Below, piece after piece: positions 24,708-33,495 of a stretch of DNA of 64,000 nt (position 1 is its first letter; the number at the start of each line of letters is the position of its first letter). Source of the DNA: VRUE01 sp963697805 (GTDB taxonomy: Bacteria > Actinomycetota > Thermoleophilia > Solirubrobacterales > 70-9); contig CAVOPB010000002.1 of NCBI GenBank assembly GCA_963697805.1, positions 992,001 to 1,056,000 of the forward strand. Reading direction: 5' to 3'. The notes below the pieces were generated by a model. It was not told where the DNA came from. It was given only the letters and a program-made list of their open reading frames with translations, and did not search any database. The position numbers were made by a program, and so were the translations under genes.

Positions 24708-25954
24708 CCGCGGCCCTGAAGCGCAGCGTCGACTCCCTCTCCGTCCCCAACTACCGGCGCTACTTCGCGGGGCAGGTCGTCTCGCTGTCGGGTAACTGGA
24801 TGCAGATGGTCGCCGAGATCTGGCTCGTCCTCTCGCTGACCGGGAGCGGCCTCGCGGTCGGGATGACGACCGCGCTGCAGTTCCTCCCGATCCTCCTCTT
24901 CGGCGCCTGGGGCGGCCTGCTCGCCGACCGCTTCTCGAAGCGGCGCCTGCTGATGCTGACCCAGGCGCTGATGGCGATCCCCGCCCTCGCCCTGTTCGCC
25001 GTCACCGCCGCCGGAGTCGTCACCCCATTGATGGTCTTCGCGCTCGTCTTCGTCCGCGGCACGGTCAACTCGGTCGACAACCCGACCCGGCAGAGCTTCG
25101 CGATCGAGATGGTCGGCCCCGACCGGGTCGTCAACGCGGTCAGCCTCAACAGCGTCCTGATCCACTCCGCGCGGCTGGTCGGGCCGGCGCTGGCCGGCAT
25201 CCTGATCGCCTCGGTTGGGGTCGAGCCCTGTTTCGCGATCAACGCCCTCTCGTTCGGCGGGATGATCTTCGCCCTCTGGCGGATGGAGCCCGCCCAGCTC
25301 AACTCGGCTCCACGGGCCGAGCGCGAGCGGGGCGCGATCCGCGCCGCGGTGCGATACGTCCGGGCCACTCCCGAGCTGGCGGTGCCGCTGGCGCTGATGG
25401 CACTGGTCGGGACCTTCGGCCTCAACTTCCAGGTGATCCTGCCGCTGCTCGCCCGATTCAGCTTCGGCGGTGGGCCGACCGCCTACGCGACCCTCGTCGC
25501 CGCGATGGGCGCGGGCTCGGTGGTCGGCGCGCTCGCGACCGGCGCCCACGGCCGCACCGACCCCCGGCTGATCGCCGGTGCCGCGCTCTCGTTCGGGGTC
25601 CTCGCGGCTCTTGCCGCGGCGATGCCGAGCATCGCCCTCGAGGTACCGATGGTGGCGCTGCTGGGAGCCTCCGCGGTCACCTTCGCCGCCGCGATCAACT
25701 CATCGCTGCAACTCGCCGTCGAGCCCGAGATGCGGGGCCGGGTGATGGCCCTCTACTCGGTCGTCTTCCTCGGCTCGACACCGATCGGCGGCCCGCTCGC
25801 GGGCTGGCTCTCGGAAGCGTATGACCCGCGGGTCGCGCTGATGCTGGCCGCCGGCGCCGGGATCGCCGCCGCCTGGGCGGCGCACGTCTCCTTCGCCCGG
25901 ATGCGGGCGAGGCCGCGAGGGCCCCGCCCGCTCGAGCCTGTCGAGGCCGGTTAG
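24704..25954 (+). CDS. MFS transporter (EntS/MFS_3-like)
   Basis: 416 residues, 12 predicted helices. The loop 2-3 motif LLADRFSKRRLL and the RGTVNSVDNPTRQSF segment are typical of the EntS-like exporters of siderophores and drugs. The last loop has PEMRGRVMALYSVVFLGSTP. Translation is coupled to the upstream MarR gene, which suggests substrate-induced efflux. Its stop overlaps the converging lipoprotein stop by four bases. Confidence 0.88.
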   Translation: MTAALKRSVDSLSVPNYRRYFAGQVVSLSGNWMQMVAEIWLVLSLTGSGLAVGMTTALQFLPILLFGAWGGLLADRFSKRRLLMLTQALMAIPALALFAVTAAGVVTPLMVFALVFVRGTVNSVDNPTRQSFAIEMVGPDRVVNAVSLNSVLIHSARLVGPALAGILIASVGVEPCFAINALSFGGMIFALWRMEPAQLNSAPRAERERGAIRAAVRYVRATPELAVPLALMALVGTFGLNFQVILPLLARFSFGGGPTAYATLVAAMGAGSVVGALATGAHGRTDPRLIAGAALSFGVLAALAAAMPSIALEVPMVALLGASAVTFAAAINSSLQLAVEPEMRGRVMALYSVVFLGSTPIGGPLAGWLSEAYDPRVALMLAAGAGIAAAWAAHVSFARMRARPRGPRPLEPVEAG

Positions 25955-26928
25955 CCGGTGTAGCCCGATTCTTCGAGGTACGCCGCCGCCACCTGCTTCG
26001 GCGTTTCTTTTTCGAGTTCGACCCGGGCGTCGAGCTCCTGCACCACCTTCAGAGTCAGGCCTTCCTGGACCTGGAGGATCGTCTTTTCGTAGTCGGGCCC
26101 GGCGTCTTCGGCGACCGACTTCTTGGTCACGAAGATGACGTTCCCGGCCGGGAAGACTTCCTTGTCGTCTTCGAGGATCACGAACTTGGAGTCCTTCCCC
26201 GACAGCTGCGGGTCGGTCGTGAACAGGATCGAGAGGTCGGCCTGGTTGTTTTCCAGCACGGTGTAGCGGAGGCCGATGTCGACCGGCTTGAATTCCTTGA
26301 ACTTGAGCCCGTAGAGCTGTTCGAGGCCGGCCAGGCAGTCGATCCGCTGGCGGCACTCGGGCGAGCCGTAGAGGGACATTTCTTCGGAGATCCCTTCGAG
26401 ATCGGAGATCGTTTCGAGTTCGAGGTCTTCGGCCCTTTCCTTCGTCGTCCCGACGGCGTTCGCGCTCGCGAACGGGGTCGGTTCGAAGGCGGTCAGGCCT
26501 TCCTTTTCGAATTCTTCGTTCGCCTTTTCCCACGCTTCATTCGCGTCGGAGGGGACTTCTTCGGGTTCGAGGCCGAAGAACGAGGTCAGGGCCGTGCTCG
26601 CGTACTCCGGGTAGCCCGAGATCTGGCCGGCCTTCAGGGTTTTCAGGGCCACCGTTTCCGAGCCCAGATTGAGGTCGGACTTGGCCTTGTAGCCGGCGGC
26701 GCTGAGCGCCTGCGCGTAGATTTCCCCGAGGATTTCCTGTTCGGGGAAGTTCTTCGAGCCGATCGTCAGCGAGACGCCTTCGTTTTCAGGGTTGGAGACG
26801 ATTGCGCTGCCGCCTTCTTCTTCACCGCCGGAGGAGGTGGTGTCATCGCTTCCGCCGCAGGCGGCGAGAGCCAGGCTGAGGATCAGAGCGAGCACGATCG
26901 CGACAGCAGCCCGCCCCCCGTTGGTCAT
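25951..26928 (-). CDS. OpuC-type ABC substrate-binding lipoprotein
   Basis: 325 residues. Lipobox LALAACGG with Cys24 after a signal peptide, then an acidic Ser/Gly linker. The mature domain starts SLTIGSKNFPEQEILGEIYA, the standard opening of glycine betaine/choline/carnitine (OpuC, QAT) binding proteins, and has LRYTVLENNQADLSILFTTD. ATG at 26928 gives a proper signal peptide. Codon use differs from its neighbours: Glu is nearly always GAA, often in runs, where the adjacent ATPase uses mostly GAG. First gene by position but downstream of the ATPase and permeases on the same strand. Confidence 0.9.
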   Translation of the reverse strand: MTNGGRAAVAIVLALILSLALAACGGSDDTTSSGGEEEGGSAIVSNPENEGVSLTIGSKNFPEQEILGEIYAQALSAAGYKAKSDLNLGSETVALKTLKAGQISGYPEYASTALTSFFGLEPEEVPSDANEAWEKANEEFEKEGLTAFEPTPFASANAVGTTKERAEDLELETISDLEGISEEMSLYGSPECRQRIDCLAGLEQLYGLKFKEFKPVDIGLRYTVLENNQADLSILFTTDPQLSGKDSKFVILEDDKEVFPAGNVIFVTKKSVAEDAGPDYEKTILQVQEGLTLKVVQELDARVELEKETPKQVAAAYLEESGYTG

Positions 26929-27045
26929 GGTTCTCACTCGTGTTCCTCTCTTCTCGTTTTGCAATGTCGTGGACTGGTCAACAAGAAATTTCGTGCCCCG
27001 CTCGCGGCGCGAAGAACCAGATATGCACGCTTGCTCGCTCCGCAC

Positions 27046-27747
27046 TCAGGCAGCACTGAGACGCAAGCCTCTCGAAGTGATCAGACGTTGCAGGCCGGCG
27101 AGCGCGAACTCGAGCGCCAGCGCCATCAGGGCGACGACGATCGCCCCCGCCAGGACTCCGTTCTCGCCGTAGACGTTTTCATTGATGATGTAGTCGCCGA
27201 GGGTCAGGACTCCCGCCAGCGGCGCGATCGTCGCCGTCGCGACGATCGCGATCGTCGCCCCCCGGACCCCAGCCATCAGGGTCGGGACCGCGAGCGGCAT
27301 CTCGACCAGGGTGAGGATCTCGAGCTCGGTCATCCCGACGCCGCGGGCGGCGTCGACCGAGGCGCGGTCGGCCTGGCGGATGCCGGTGAAGGCGTTGGTC
27401 AGGATCGGCGGGATGCCGAGGATCGAGAGCGCGATGGTGACGTTGAGGACCCCGACCCCGATCACCGCCGCCATCAGCGCGATCAGCGCCAGCTCCGGGA
27501 TCCCTCGGCCGGCGTTGCCGATCGCGACCGCGAGGAAGCCACCGGTGCCGCGGTGCCCGAGCCAGAGCCCGATCGGCATCGCCACCGCCAGCGCCAGCGC
27601 CAGCGCCAGCAACGTCACCTCGAGCTGGGTCATCGCCAGTTCGAGGGTCTGCGAGAAGCCGCCGACGAGCTTGCCGCCGGTGACGTTCGAGGGCTGCGGC
27701 TCGAAGATGAATTCGATCGCGCCGGAGATCGAGGCCGCCGGGATCAC
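27046..27747 (-). CDS. OpuC-type ABC permease (second)
   Basis: 233 residues with five or six membrane spans and the inner-membrane EAA-type loop DAARGVGMTELEILTLVEMP that docks on the ATPase. Start GTG 27747 overlaps the TGA of the other permease (GTGA), which argues for coupled translation; ATG 27768 is a possible longer start. With the other three genes it forms a complete compatible-solute importer. 117 bases separate it from the lipoprotein gene. Confidence 0.85.
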   Translation of the reverse strand: MIPAASISGAIEFIFEPQPSNVTGGKLVGGFSQTLELAMTQLEVTLLALALALAVAMPIGLWLGHRGTGGFLAVAIGNAGRGIPELALIALMAAVIGVGVLNVTIALSILGIPPILTNAFTGIRQADRASVDAARGVGMTELEILTLVEMPLAVPTLMAGVRGATIAIVATATIAPLAGVLTLGDYIINENVYGENGVLAGAIVVALMALALEFALAGLQRLITSRGLRLSAA

Positions 27748-28307
27748 GCCTTCGCCGCCCGCGTCCATGGCGTCGCGATCCGCTGGATCAGGTAGAGCGC
27801 GGCGTCGAAGATCATCGCCATCAGGATCGCGATACCGCCGCCGATGATGATCCCGGTCGGGAAGTTGAGGCTCTTGTAGATCTGGTCGCCGAGGCCCCAG
27901 CCGCTGACGAAGACGGCGAGCGTCGCGATCGCGATCGTGCTCACGGTCGCGATCCGCAGCCCGGCGATGATCTCCGGCGTCGCCAGGGGGACCTCGACCC
28001 GCCAGAGCAGCTGGCGGTCGGTCAGGCCCATGCCCCGTGCCGCGTCCTTGACCGGAGCGGGGACGTTGTCGAGGCCGATCAACGTGTTGCGGTAGATGAT
28101 CTGGAGGTTGAACGCGGTGAGGGCGATGATCGCGGTGTCGACCCCGCGCCCGGTCAGCGGCAACAGCAGGAAGAAGAAGGCGACGCTGGGAATCGTGTAG
28201 AGGACGCCGGTCGCCGCCAGCAGCGGCGGCCGCAGCCAGCGGCGGCGGTGGGCGAGGAGCGCGAGCGTGAACGCGATCACGAACCCGAGCACGACGGCGG
28301 CGATCAC
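27744..28307 (-). CDS. OpuC-type ABC permease (first), N-terminus frameshifted
   Basis: 187 residues from GTG 28307, with the EAA-type loop DAARGMGLTDRQLLWRVEVP. Homologous sequence runs further upstream in frame: CQENPKALFCFDWARDNLDR is encoded at about 28340-28400 and continues straight into this ORF. No canonical start precedes it in that frame. In the next frame a GTG at 28449 overlaps the ATPase stop and encodes VIGPLAAVEIQGT, which looks like the true N-terminus. A one-base indel in the GC-rich run near 28401-28415 would join the two. Either a sequence error or a mutated gene. Confidence 0.75.
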   Translation of the reverse strand: MIAAVVLGFVIAFTLALLAHRRRWLRPPLLAATGVLYTIPSVAFFFLLLPLTGRGVDTAIIALTAFNLQIIYRNTLIGLDNVPAPVKDAARGMGLTDRQLLWRVEVPLATPEIIAGLRIATVSTIAIATLAVFVSGWGLGDQIYKSLNFPTGIIIGGGIAILMAMIFDAALYLIQRIATPWTRAAKA

Positions 28308-28445
28308 CAGCTGCAGATGCTGAACCGTCGGCGTCTCGTAGCGGTCGAGGTTGTCCCGCGCCCAGTCGAAGCAGAAGAGCGCCTTCGGGTTTTCCTGGCA
28401 GGCGCCGCCGCGTTCCCTGGATTTCGACCGCGGCGAGGGGCCCGA

Positions 28446-29636
28446 TCACGAGGGTGGCCTCTCCGTGGCGCTGTACTCGTCCTGCTCGGCGGCCGGCGAG
28501 CCGAGGAACTCGGAGATGATCTCGACCGAGAGCACACCGTCGATCCGGCCCCGCGAGTCGACCACGGCGGCGTACTGCGCCTGGCCCTGGAGAAGGTCGG
28601 CGAGTGCGTCGCGCATGATGTCGTCGCGATCGAGGACCGGCCCCAGCGGTGAGTCCGCCCGTGCCGGGACGTGGTCGAGCTCGAGGTCGCGCTGGGATAG
28701 CCACCCGATCGGGCGCCGCTCCTCGTCGACCAGCAGCGGGTAGGGGACTTCGGCGCCCGCGAGCATGGCCCTGACCTCGGCGCTCGCCTGGCCGACGTGG
28801 GCCAGCGGCGCCTCCCAGAGGTCGATGTCGGAGACCCGCATCAGCGCCAGCCGCTTCAGCGCCCGGTCGGCGCCGACGAAGTCCTCGACGAACTCGTCGG
28901 CGGGCGACATCAGCAGCTCGGCCGGGGTCGCGAACTGGGCAACCCTGCCGCCCTCGTGCATGATCGCGATCCGATCGCCCATCTTGATCGCCTCGTCGAT
29001 GTCGTGGGTGACGAACAGGACCGTCTTCTTGACCTCCGCCTGGAGGCGGAGGAACTCGTTCTGGAGGCGCTCGCGATTGATCGGGTCGATCGCCCCGAAC
29101 GGCTCGTCCATCAGCATCACTCGCGGGTCGGCGGCGAGCGCCCGGGCGACCCCGACCCGCTGCTGCTGGCCGCCGGAGAGCTGTCCGGGATAGCGATCGC
29201 CGAGCGCCGGGTCGAGCCCGATCAGCTCGAGGAGCTCGGTCGTGCGGTCCGCGACCCGCCTCTTGTCCCAGCCCAGGAGCTGGGGGACCGTGCCGATGTT
29301 CTGGGCGATCGTCCGGTGGGGGAAGAGCCCGGTCTCCTGAATCACATAGCCGATCTCGCGGCGCAGGTGTGCGGGCTCGATCTCACGCACCGAGCGCCCG
29401 CCGACCAGGATGTCGCCGCTGCTCAGCTCGACCGTGCGGTTGACGAGGCGCATCGCCGTCGTCTTGCCGCACCCCGAGGGCCCGACCAGGACGCAAATGT
29501 CCCCGGCCGGGACCGTCAGCGAGAGGTCATCGATGGCCGGGGAGTCCGAGCCCGGGTAGCGCTTGCTCGCGCTCTCGTACCGGACCTCCGAGGCCCCGGC
29601 GGGTGACCCTGCGTCCGTGACCTCTTCAGTCGTCAC
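28446..29636 (-). CDS. OpuC-type ABC ATPase with tandem CBS domains
   Basis: 396 residues. Walker A GPSGCGKT, Q-loop IQETGLF, signature LSGGQQQR, Walker B VMLMDEPFGAID and H-loop VTHDIDEA. A C-terminal CBS pair follows (LALMRVSDIDLW to GVLSVEIISEF), which in OpuA senses ionic strength. Energises uptake of glycine betaine, choline or similar osmolytes. GTG start at 29636; a TAGGCT box lies 11 bases upstream. First gene of a four-gene importer operon. Confidence 0.92.
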   Translation of the reverse strand: MTTEEVTDAGSPAGASEVRYESASKRYPGSDSPAIDDLSLTVPAGDICVLVGPSGCGKTTAMRLVNRTVELSSGDILVGGRSVREIEPAHLRREIGYVIQETGLFPHRTIAQNIGTVPQLLGWDKRRVADRTTELLELIGLDPALGDRYPGQLSGGQQQRVGVARALAADPRVMLMDEPFGAIDPINRERLQNEFLRLQAEVKKTVLFVTHDIDEAIKMGDRIAIMHEGGRVAQFATPAELLMSPADEFVEDFVGADRALKRLALMRVSDIDLWEAPLAHVGQASAEVRAMLAGAEVPYPLLVDEERRPIGWLSQRDLELDHVPARADSPLGPVLDRDDIMRDALADLLQGQAQYAAVVDSRGRIDGVLSVEIISEFLGSPAAEQDEYSATERPPS

Positions 29637-29650
29637 CTGAGGGTTTGAGC

Positions 29651-30904
29651 CTAGGCGATTCCGAGCCGCGCCGCGCGCTCCGAGGTGCGCTCGATCGTCT
29701 CCTCGGCCCCCTCGATCCGACCGCCCCTCATCAGCGGCCTGCCGGCGACCACCGTGGTGTCGATGACCGACCCGCTCGCCGCGTAGACGATGTCCGAGGC
29801 GAGGTCGCCGAGGCCGATCTCATAGGCGTCGGTGCGCAGCAGGAGGAAGTCGGCCGGGGCGCCGACCGTGAGCGGCTTTCCGGCGCCGAGGATCGGGGCG
29901 CGGGCCCCGGTCGCGACCTCGAGCGCCTCGGCCGCCGGCAGGATCGTCGGGTCGGCAGCGGCGTGGCGCTGGATCAGGGCGAAGGTCTTGAGGTCGCTCA
30001 GCAGGTCGAGGGAGTCGTTGGAGCCGGCGCCGTCGGTCCCGAGCCCGACCGCGACTCCCGCCTCGCGCGCAGCCGGGTGGGGGAACGGACCGCCCGAGGC
30101 GAGCTTCAGGTTCGCGACCGGGTTGGTGACGATGCTCGCGCCGCGCTCGGCGATCAGCTCGAGCTCGGCGCGGTCGAGCCAGACCCCGTGGGCGAGCAGG
30201 GTCCGCTCGCCGAGCAGACCGAGCCGGTCGAGGTAGAAGGCGGGCCGTTCACCGTGCGCCGCAAGGCACTCCTCGACCTCGTGCTCGGTCTCGGAGAGGT
30301 GGATCTGGACCGGCAGTCCGCGCTCCTCGGAGACCTCCGCGGTCCAACGCAGCAGCCCCTCGCTGACGGTGTAGATCGAGTGCGGGGCGAGGGCGCGGCC
30401 TATGCCCGCCGCCCCGAACCCCTCGAGTTCCTCGAGCGAGGCCAGCGCCATGCTCTTCATCCGCTCGGTCTCGCCGTCGGCATCGAACAGCGGCCCGCCG
30501 ATCGTCGCCCGCAGGCCGCTGTCGCTCACCGCCCGGGCGGTGGCCGCCGGATGCCAGTACATGTCCCAGAGGCGAGCGGTGCCGGTCCGGATCATCTCCA
30601 GGCAGGCGAGGCGGGCGCCCCAGTAGACGTCCTCATCATCGAGCTTCGCCTCGACCGGCCAGACCTTCTCGTGCAGCCAGCGCATCAGCGGCAGATCACC
30701 GCCGTAGCCGCGGAAAAGCGTCATCGCCGCGTGGGTGTGGCCGTTGACGAGTGCCGGGATCAGCGGCGCGCCGGCGGCGTCGATCGTCTCGTCGCCCTCC
30801 TGCGGCACGACCTCGGGCCCGAGCGCCTCGATCACCCCGTCGCTGCAACGGAGCCCGACCCTCTCCTTGTCGAGGAGGGCCCCGGTCACGGTCAGCGCGC
30901 TCAA
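29651..30904 (-). CDS. amidohydrolase, MTA/SAH-deaminase-like
   Basis: 417 residues. Metal-ligand motif VNGHTHAAMTLFRGYGGDLP (His56 and His58), IHLSETEHEVEEC, LLAHGVWLD and GTDGAGSNDSLD are the subtype III amidohydrolase signature of 5'-methylthioadenosine/S-adenosylhomocysteine deaminases. Catalyses adenosine-type amine to inosine-type. TTG start at 30904 overlaps the TGA of the upstream phosphorylase gene (TTGA), so the two are coupled; together they suggest methionine/nucleoside salvage through methylthioinosine. Confidence 0.82.
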   Translation of the reverse strand: MSALTVTGALLDKERVGLRCSDGVIEALGPEVVPQEGDETIDAAGAPLIPALVNGHTHAAMTLFRGYGGDLPLMRWLHEKVWPVEAKLDDEDVYWGARLACLEMIRTGTARLWDMYWHPAATARAVSDSGLRATIGGPLFDADGETERMKSMALASLEELEGFGAAGIGRALAPHSIYTVSEGLLRWTAEVSEERGLPVQIHLSETEHEVEECLAAHGERPAFYLDRLGLLGERTLLAHGVWLDRAELELIAERGASIVTNPVANLKLASGGPFPHPAAREAGVAVGLGTDGAGSNDSLDLLSDLKTFALIQRHAAADPTILPAAEALEVATGARAPILGAGKPLTVGAPADFLLLRTDAYEIGLGDLASDIVYAASGSVIDTTVVAGRPLMRGGRIEGAEETIERTSERAARLGIA

Positions 30905-31572
30905 GCTTCCAGCTCCGGCAGCAGGGTGTCGAGGGCGTCGCGAAGCGCGGCGGCGTTGCGCTCGCGCTGGGTGTCGAGCTCCTCGGTCAGGATCGGCCGG
31001 CCCTCGATCCCGTTCGCCATGTTGTCGACGACGCAGATTGCCGCGTAGGCGATTCCGAGCTCGTTGGCGACGACGCACTCGGAGGCCAGGGTCATCCCGA
31101 CCAGATGGGCGTGGGTCGCCATCAGCCGGATCTCGGCCGGCGTCTCGAACCGCGGGCCGTTCGCCTGCCAGTAGACGCCCCCGTCGTGGATCGCGCCGGC
31201 GCCGCTCGCCTCCCAGCCGTCGATGACTTTGCCGCGCCAGCCGGGGTCGAAGCCGGGCGGGATATGCCCGCGGGCGTCGTCGAAGGTCGTCAGCGACAGC
31301 TGCAGGGCGATGAAGTCGTCCGGGCAGACGAAGCTGCCGACCCAGAGCTCGGGCCGCAGCGACCCGACCGACCCGATCGCGAGCACCCGATCGCAGCCGG
31401 CGGCGGCGAGCCGCCGCATGTTTGCTCCGTGGTCGATCCGGTGGGGCGGGGTGTAGGAGTCGACGCCGTGGCGCAGGACCACCGCCTCGGCGTTGTCCTC
31501 GGTGACGGCGACGATCTCCGCGCCGGAGGGCCCGATCGCGTTGCTCCCGAGGATCGTCCCGACGCGTCCCAT
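30901..31572 (-). CDS. 5'-methylthioadenosine/purine nucleoside phosphorylase family protein
   Basis: 223 residues. The N-terminus (VGTILGSNAIG) opens a PNP/MTAP-type fold, with the phosphate/base motifs RIDHGANMRRLAAAGCDRVL, AIGSVGSLRPE and GPRFETPAEIRLM, and the ribose contact VVDNMANGI. Cleaves methylthioadenosine, methylthioinosine or a 6-oxopurine nucleoside with phosphate. It is shorter than typical MTAP (~260), the C-terminus ending soon after the last motif. ATG 31572 has TAGGAT seven bases upstream. Confidence 0.85.
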   Translation of the reverse strand: MGRVGTILGSNAIGPSGAEIVAVTEDNAEAVVLRHGVDSYTPPHRIDHGANMRRLAAAGCDRVLAIGSVGSLRPELWVGSFVCPDDFIALQLSLTTFDDARGHIPPGFDPGWRGKVIDGWEASGAGAIHDGGVYWQANGPRFETPAEIRLMATHAHLVGMTLASECVVANELGIAYAAICVVDNMANGIEGRPILTEELDTQRERNAAALRDALDTLLPELEA

Positions 31573-31579
31573 CTGCCTG

Positions 31580-31585
31580 ATCCTA
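31580..31585 (-). promoter_or_regulatory. -10 box (TAGGAT), leaderless
   Basis: TAGGAT on the minus strand ends seven bases before ATG 31572; divergent from the next box by 14 bases. Confidence 0.45.
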
Positions 31586-31599
31586 TGGCGAGCCTCCTC

Positions 31600-31605
31600 T
31601 ATCGT
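31600..31605 (+). promoter_or_regulatory. -10 box (TATCGT), leaderless
   Basis: TATCGT ends seven bases before the GTG start at 31613. Confidence 0.45.
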
Positions 31606-31612
31606 GCGATCG

Positions 31613-32089
31613 GTGACCGAGAGCCCATCGGGACGGGACGAGAGCGAGGCGGAGCGCCTCGACCGCAATCTCAGCGAGCTGTTGCAGGAGCTGCGCGTCG
31701 CCCTGCCCGGAGTCCAGGTCCTCTTCGCCTTCCTCCTCGCCGTCCCGTTCCAGCAGCGCTTCAGCGAGATCACGCCGTTCCAGGAAAAGGCCTACTTCGC
31801 GACCCTGCTCTTCACCGCGATCTCGGCCGCGCTCCTGATCGCGCCGACCTCCTATCACCGGATCACGTTCAGGCTCCAGCGAAAGGCCGAGCTCATCCGC
31901 TTCGCCAACCGCCTCGCGATCATCGGGCTCGCCTTCCTGGCGCTGGCGATGACCGGGGCGATCACCCTGATCACCGACGTCCTGTTCGGCGCCCTGATGA
32001 CCCTCGTCACGGGCACCGCCGCGGCGACGATGTTCCTGGTGCTCTGGTACGTCCTGCCGACCCGGCGGGGCAGCCGGCTCAGCGAGTAG
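31613..32089 (+). CDS. DUF6328-family membrane protein
   Basis: 158 residues. An acidic N-terminal helix (ESEAERLDRNLSELLQELRV) is followed by four membrane helices (VLFAFLLAVPF; FTAISAALLIAPT; LAIIGLAFLALAMTGAI; AAATMFLVLWYVLP). The SYHRITF loop after helix two is conserved in this family of actinobacterial membrane proteins of unknown function. GTG start has a TATCGT box seven bases upstream. The 3' end overlaps the converging MBL gene by 11 bases. Confidence 0.75.
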   Translation: MTESPSGRDESEAERLDRNLSELLQELRVALPGVQVLFAFLLAVPFQQRFSEITPFQEKAYFATLLFTAISAALLIAPTSYHRITFRLQRKAELIRFANRLAIIGLAFLALAMTGAITLITDVLFGALMTLVTGTAAATMFLVLWYVLPTRRGSRLSE

Positions 32090-32984
32090 GCGCGGCCGCC
32101 TCTGCGGGAACCTCCGCGGTCGCCTGGCGCGGTGGGGCGAGGTCGTACTCTGCCCCCTCGACCGCGAGCTCGATCGCTTCGGCGTCGCCTCCACGCCGCA
32201 CCCATTCCTCGCGGGCTTCCTCGGCGAGCAGGTCGAGGCGTTCGTCGGAGTGGCCGGGATCGTGGTGGAAGAGGATCGTGCGATCGGCGCCGGAACGGCC
32301 GGCGAAGGAGAGGGCATGGGAGAGGGCGGAGTGCCCCCAGCCGACGTGGTTGGGGTACTCGGAGTCGGCGTACTGCCCGTCGTGGATCAGCATCGATGCG
32401 TTCCGCGCCAGCGAGAAGCCGGAGATCCAGTCCTCCTCGAGCGAGTCGAGGTCCGCGCCGAGGGCGGGCTCGTGGTCGGGGATGTAGGCCAGCGAGTGGT
32501 CGCCGTCGTCGATCCGGTAGCCGAGCGTCGGTCCGCGGTGGGCCACCGACGCGGCCCGGATCCTCGCCGGTCCGATCTCCCAGTCGATCTCGGGGCAGTG
32601 GCGGAAGGAGACGTCGCAGGGCAGCTCCTTGACCTCGACCGGGGAGAGGGGAGCGGAGATGTAGCGGGCGATCCGCTCGCGCAGCGAGGCCTCGGGCGAG
32701 GCCGGGCCCCAGATCACGATCTCGGTCTGGGGCTGGAAGGCGGGGGCGAAGAACACCAGGCCCTGGATGTGGTCGAGGTGGAGGTGGGTGAGGAGGATGT
32801 GGAGGCGGGCGGGCTCGGCGGCGAGGGCGAGCCCGAGGCTGCGGATTCCCGTTCCCGCGTCGAGGGCGAGCAGCGAGCCGTCGGAGAGGGTCACACCGAC
32901 GCAGGAGGTGTTGCCGCCGTAGCGGATCGTGTCCGGCCCTGGGGAGGGGATCGACCCTCGCGTGCCCCAGAGCTTGACTTTCAT
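32079..32984 (-). CDS. MBL-fold metallo-hydrolase
   Basis: 301 residues of the metallo-beta-lactamase fold. MKVKLWGTRGSIPSPGP opens it, as in the class III phosphodiesterase/ElaC-like group. The metal motif THLHLDHIQGL is at 66-76, with further ligands in VAHRGPTLGYR, IPDHEP, LIHDGQY, and FHHDPGH. The C-terminal ~35 residues are an Ala/Glu/Pro tail. Substrate not readable (cyclic nucleotide, phosphodiester or phosphonate). One base after the PAS gene stop, so co-transcribed with it. Confidence 0.83.
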   Translation of the reverse strand: MKVKLWGTRGSIPSPGPDTIRYGGNTSCVGVTLSDGSLLALDAGTGIRSLGLALAAEPARLHILLTHLHLDHIQGLVFFAPAFQPQTEIVIWGPASPEASLRERIARYISAPLSPVEVKELPCDVSFRHCPEIDWEIGPARIRAASVAHRGPTLGYRIDDGDHSLAYIPDHEPALGADLDSLEEDWISGFSLARNASMLIHDGQYADSEYPNHVGWGHSALSHALSFAGRSGADRTILFHHDPGHSDERLDLLAEEAREEWVRRGGDAEAIELAVEGAEYDLAPPRQATAEVPAEAAAPTR

Positions 32985-32985
32985 C

Positions 32986-33417
32986 TCAGCTCCCGGCCCC
33001 ATTCGAGGAGATCGGCCAGAAGACGGCGATCGCGCCGTGGGTGCCATGGGGGGTGAGGATCGGAAACGCCGAGACCTCGACCGAGTGGAGGTGGCCGTCG
33101 GTCGAGCGGATCTCGAAGGTGGCGTGGGCCGGGCGGTCATTGCGGACGGCGACGACCAGCGGCAGCTCGTCGTATGGCAGCGGGTTGCCGTCGGCGTCGA
33201 AGGGGCCGAACATCGATCCCCACTCCTCGGGCCCGACGACGCCCAGCTCCTCGAACCGTTTGCCGAGCAGAGTCCCGGCGGCCTCGTTGTAGAAGACCAG
33301 CAGCCCTCCCTCGTCGACTAGGAACGCCGGCGTCGAGAGCGCCGACATCAGGTTGCGCGCGAGGATCAGCTCGAGAGGTCTCTGGGAGGCGGCTTGGTCT
33401 TTCTGCGAATTCGACAC
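32986..33417 (-). CDS. single PAS-domain protein
   Basis: 143 residues, essentially one PAS domain (PAFLVDEGGLLVFYNEAAGT, then VSAFPILTPHGTHGAIAVFW). No kinase, GGDEF or DNA-binding domain is fused, so it must act on a partner, possibly the MBL hydrolase translated from the same transcript. GTG start at 33417. The 175-base upstream gap contains an array of GTCAC/GTGAC elements. Confidence 0.8.
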   Translation of the reverse strand: MSNSQKDQAASQRPLELILARNLMSALSTPAFLVDEGGLLVFYNEAAGTLLGKRFEELGVVGPEEWGSMFGPFDADGNPLPYDELPLVVAVRNDRPAHATFEIRSTDGHLHSVEVSAFPILTPHGTHGAIAVFWPISSNGAGS

Positions 33418-33495
33418 GAGCTATGGAACGGCGGTCTCGCGCGGATGGACCGGCTCCGCGGCTACCCCTAACCCTGAACATTCAATCCAGGGCCG

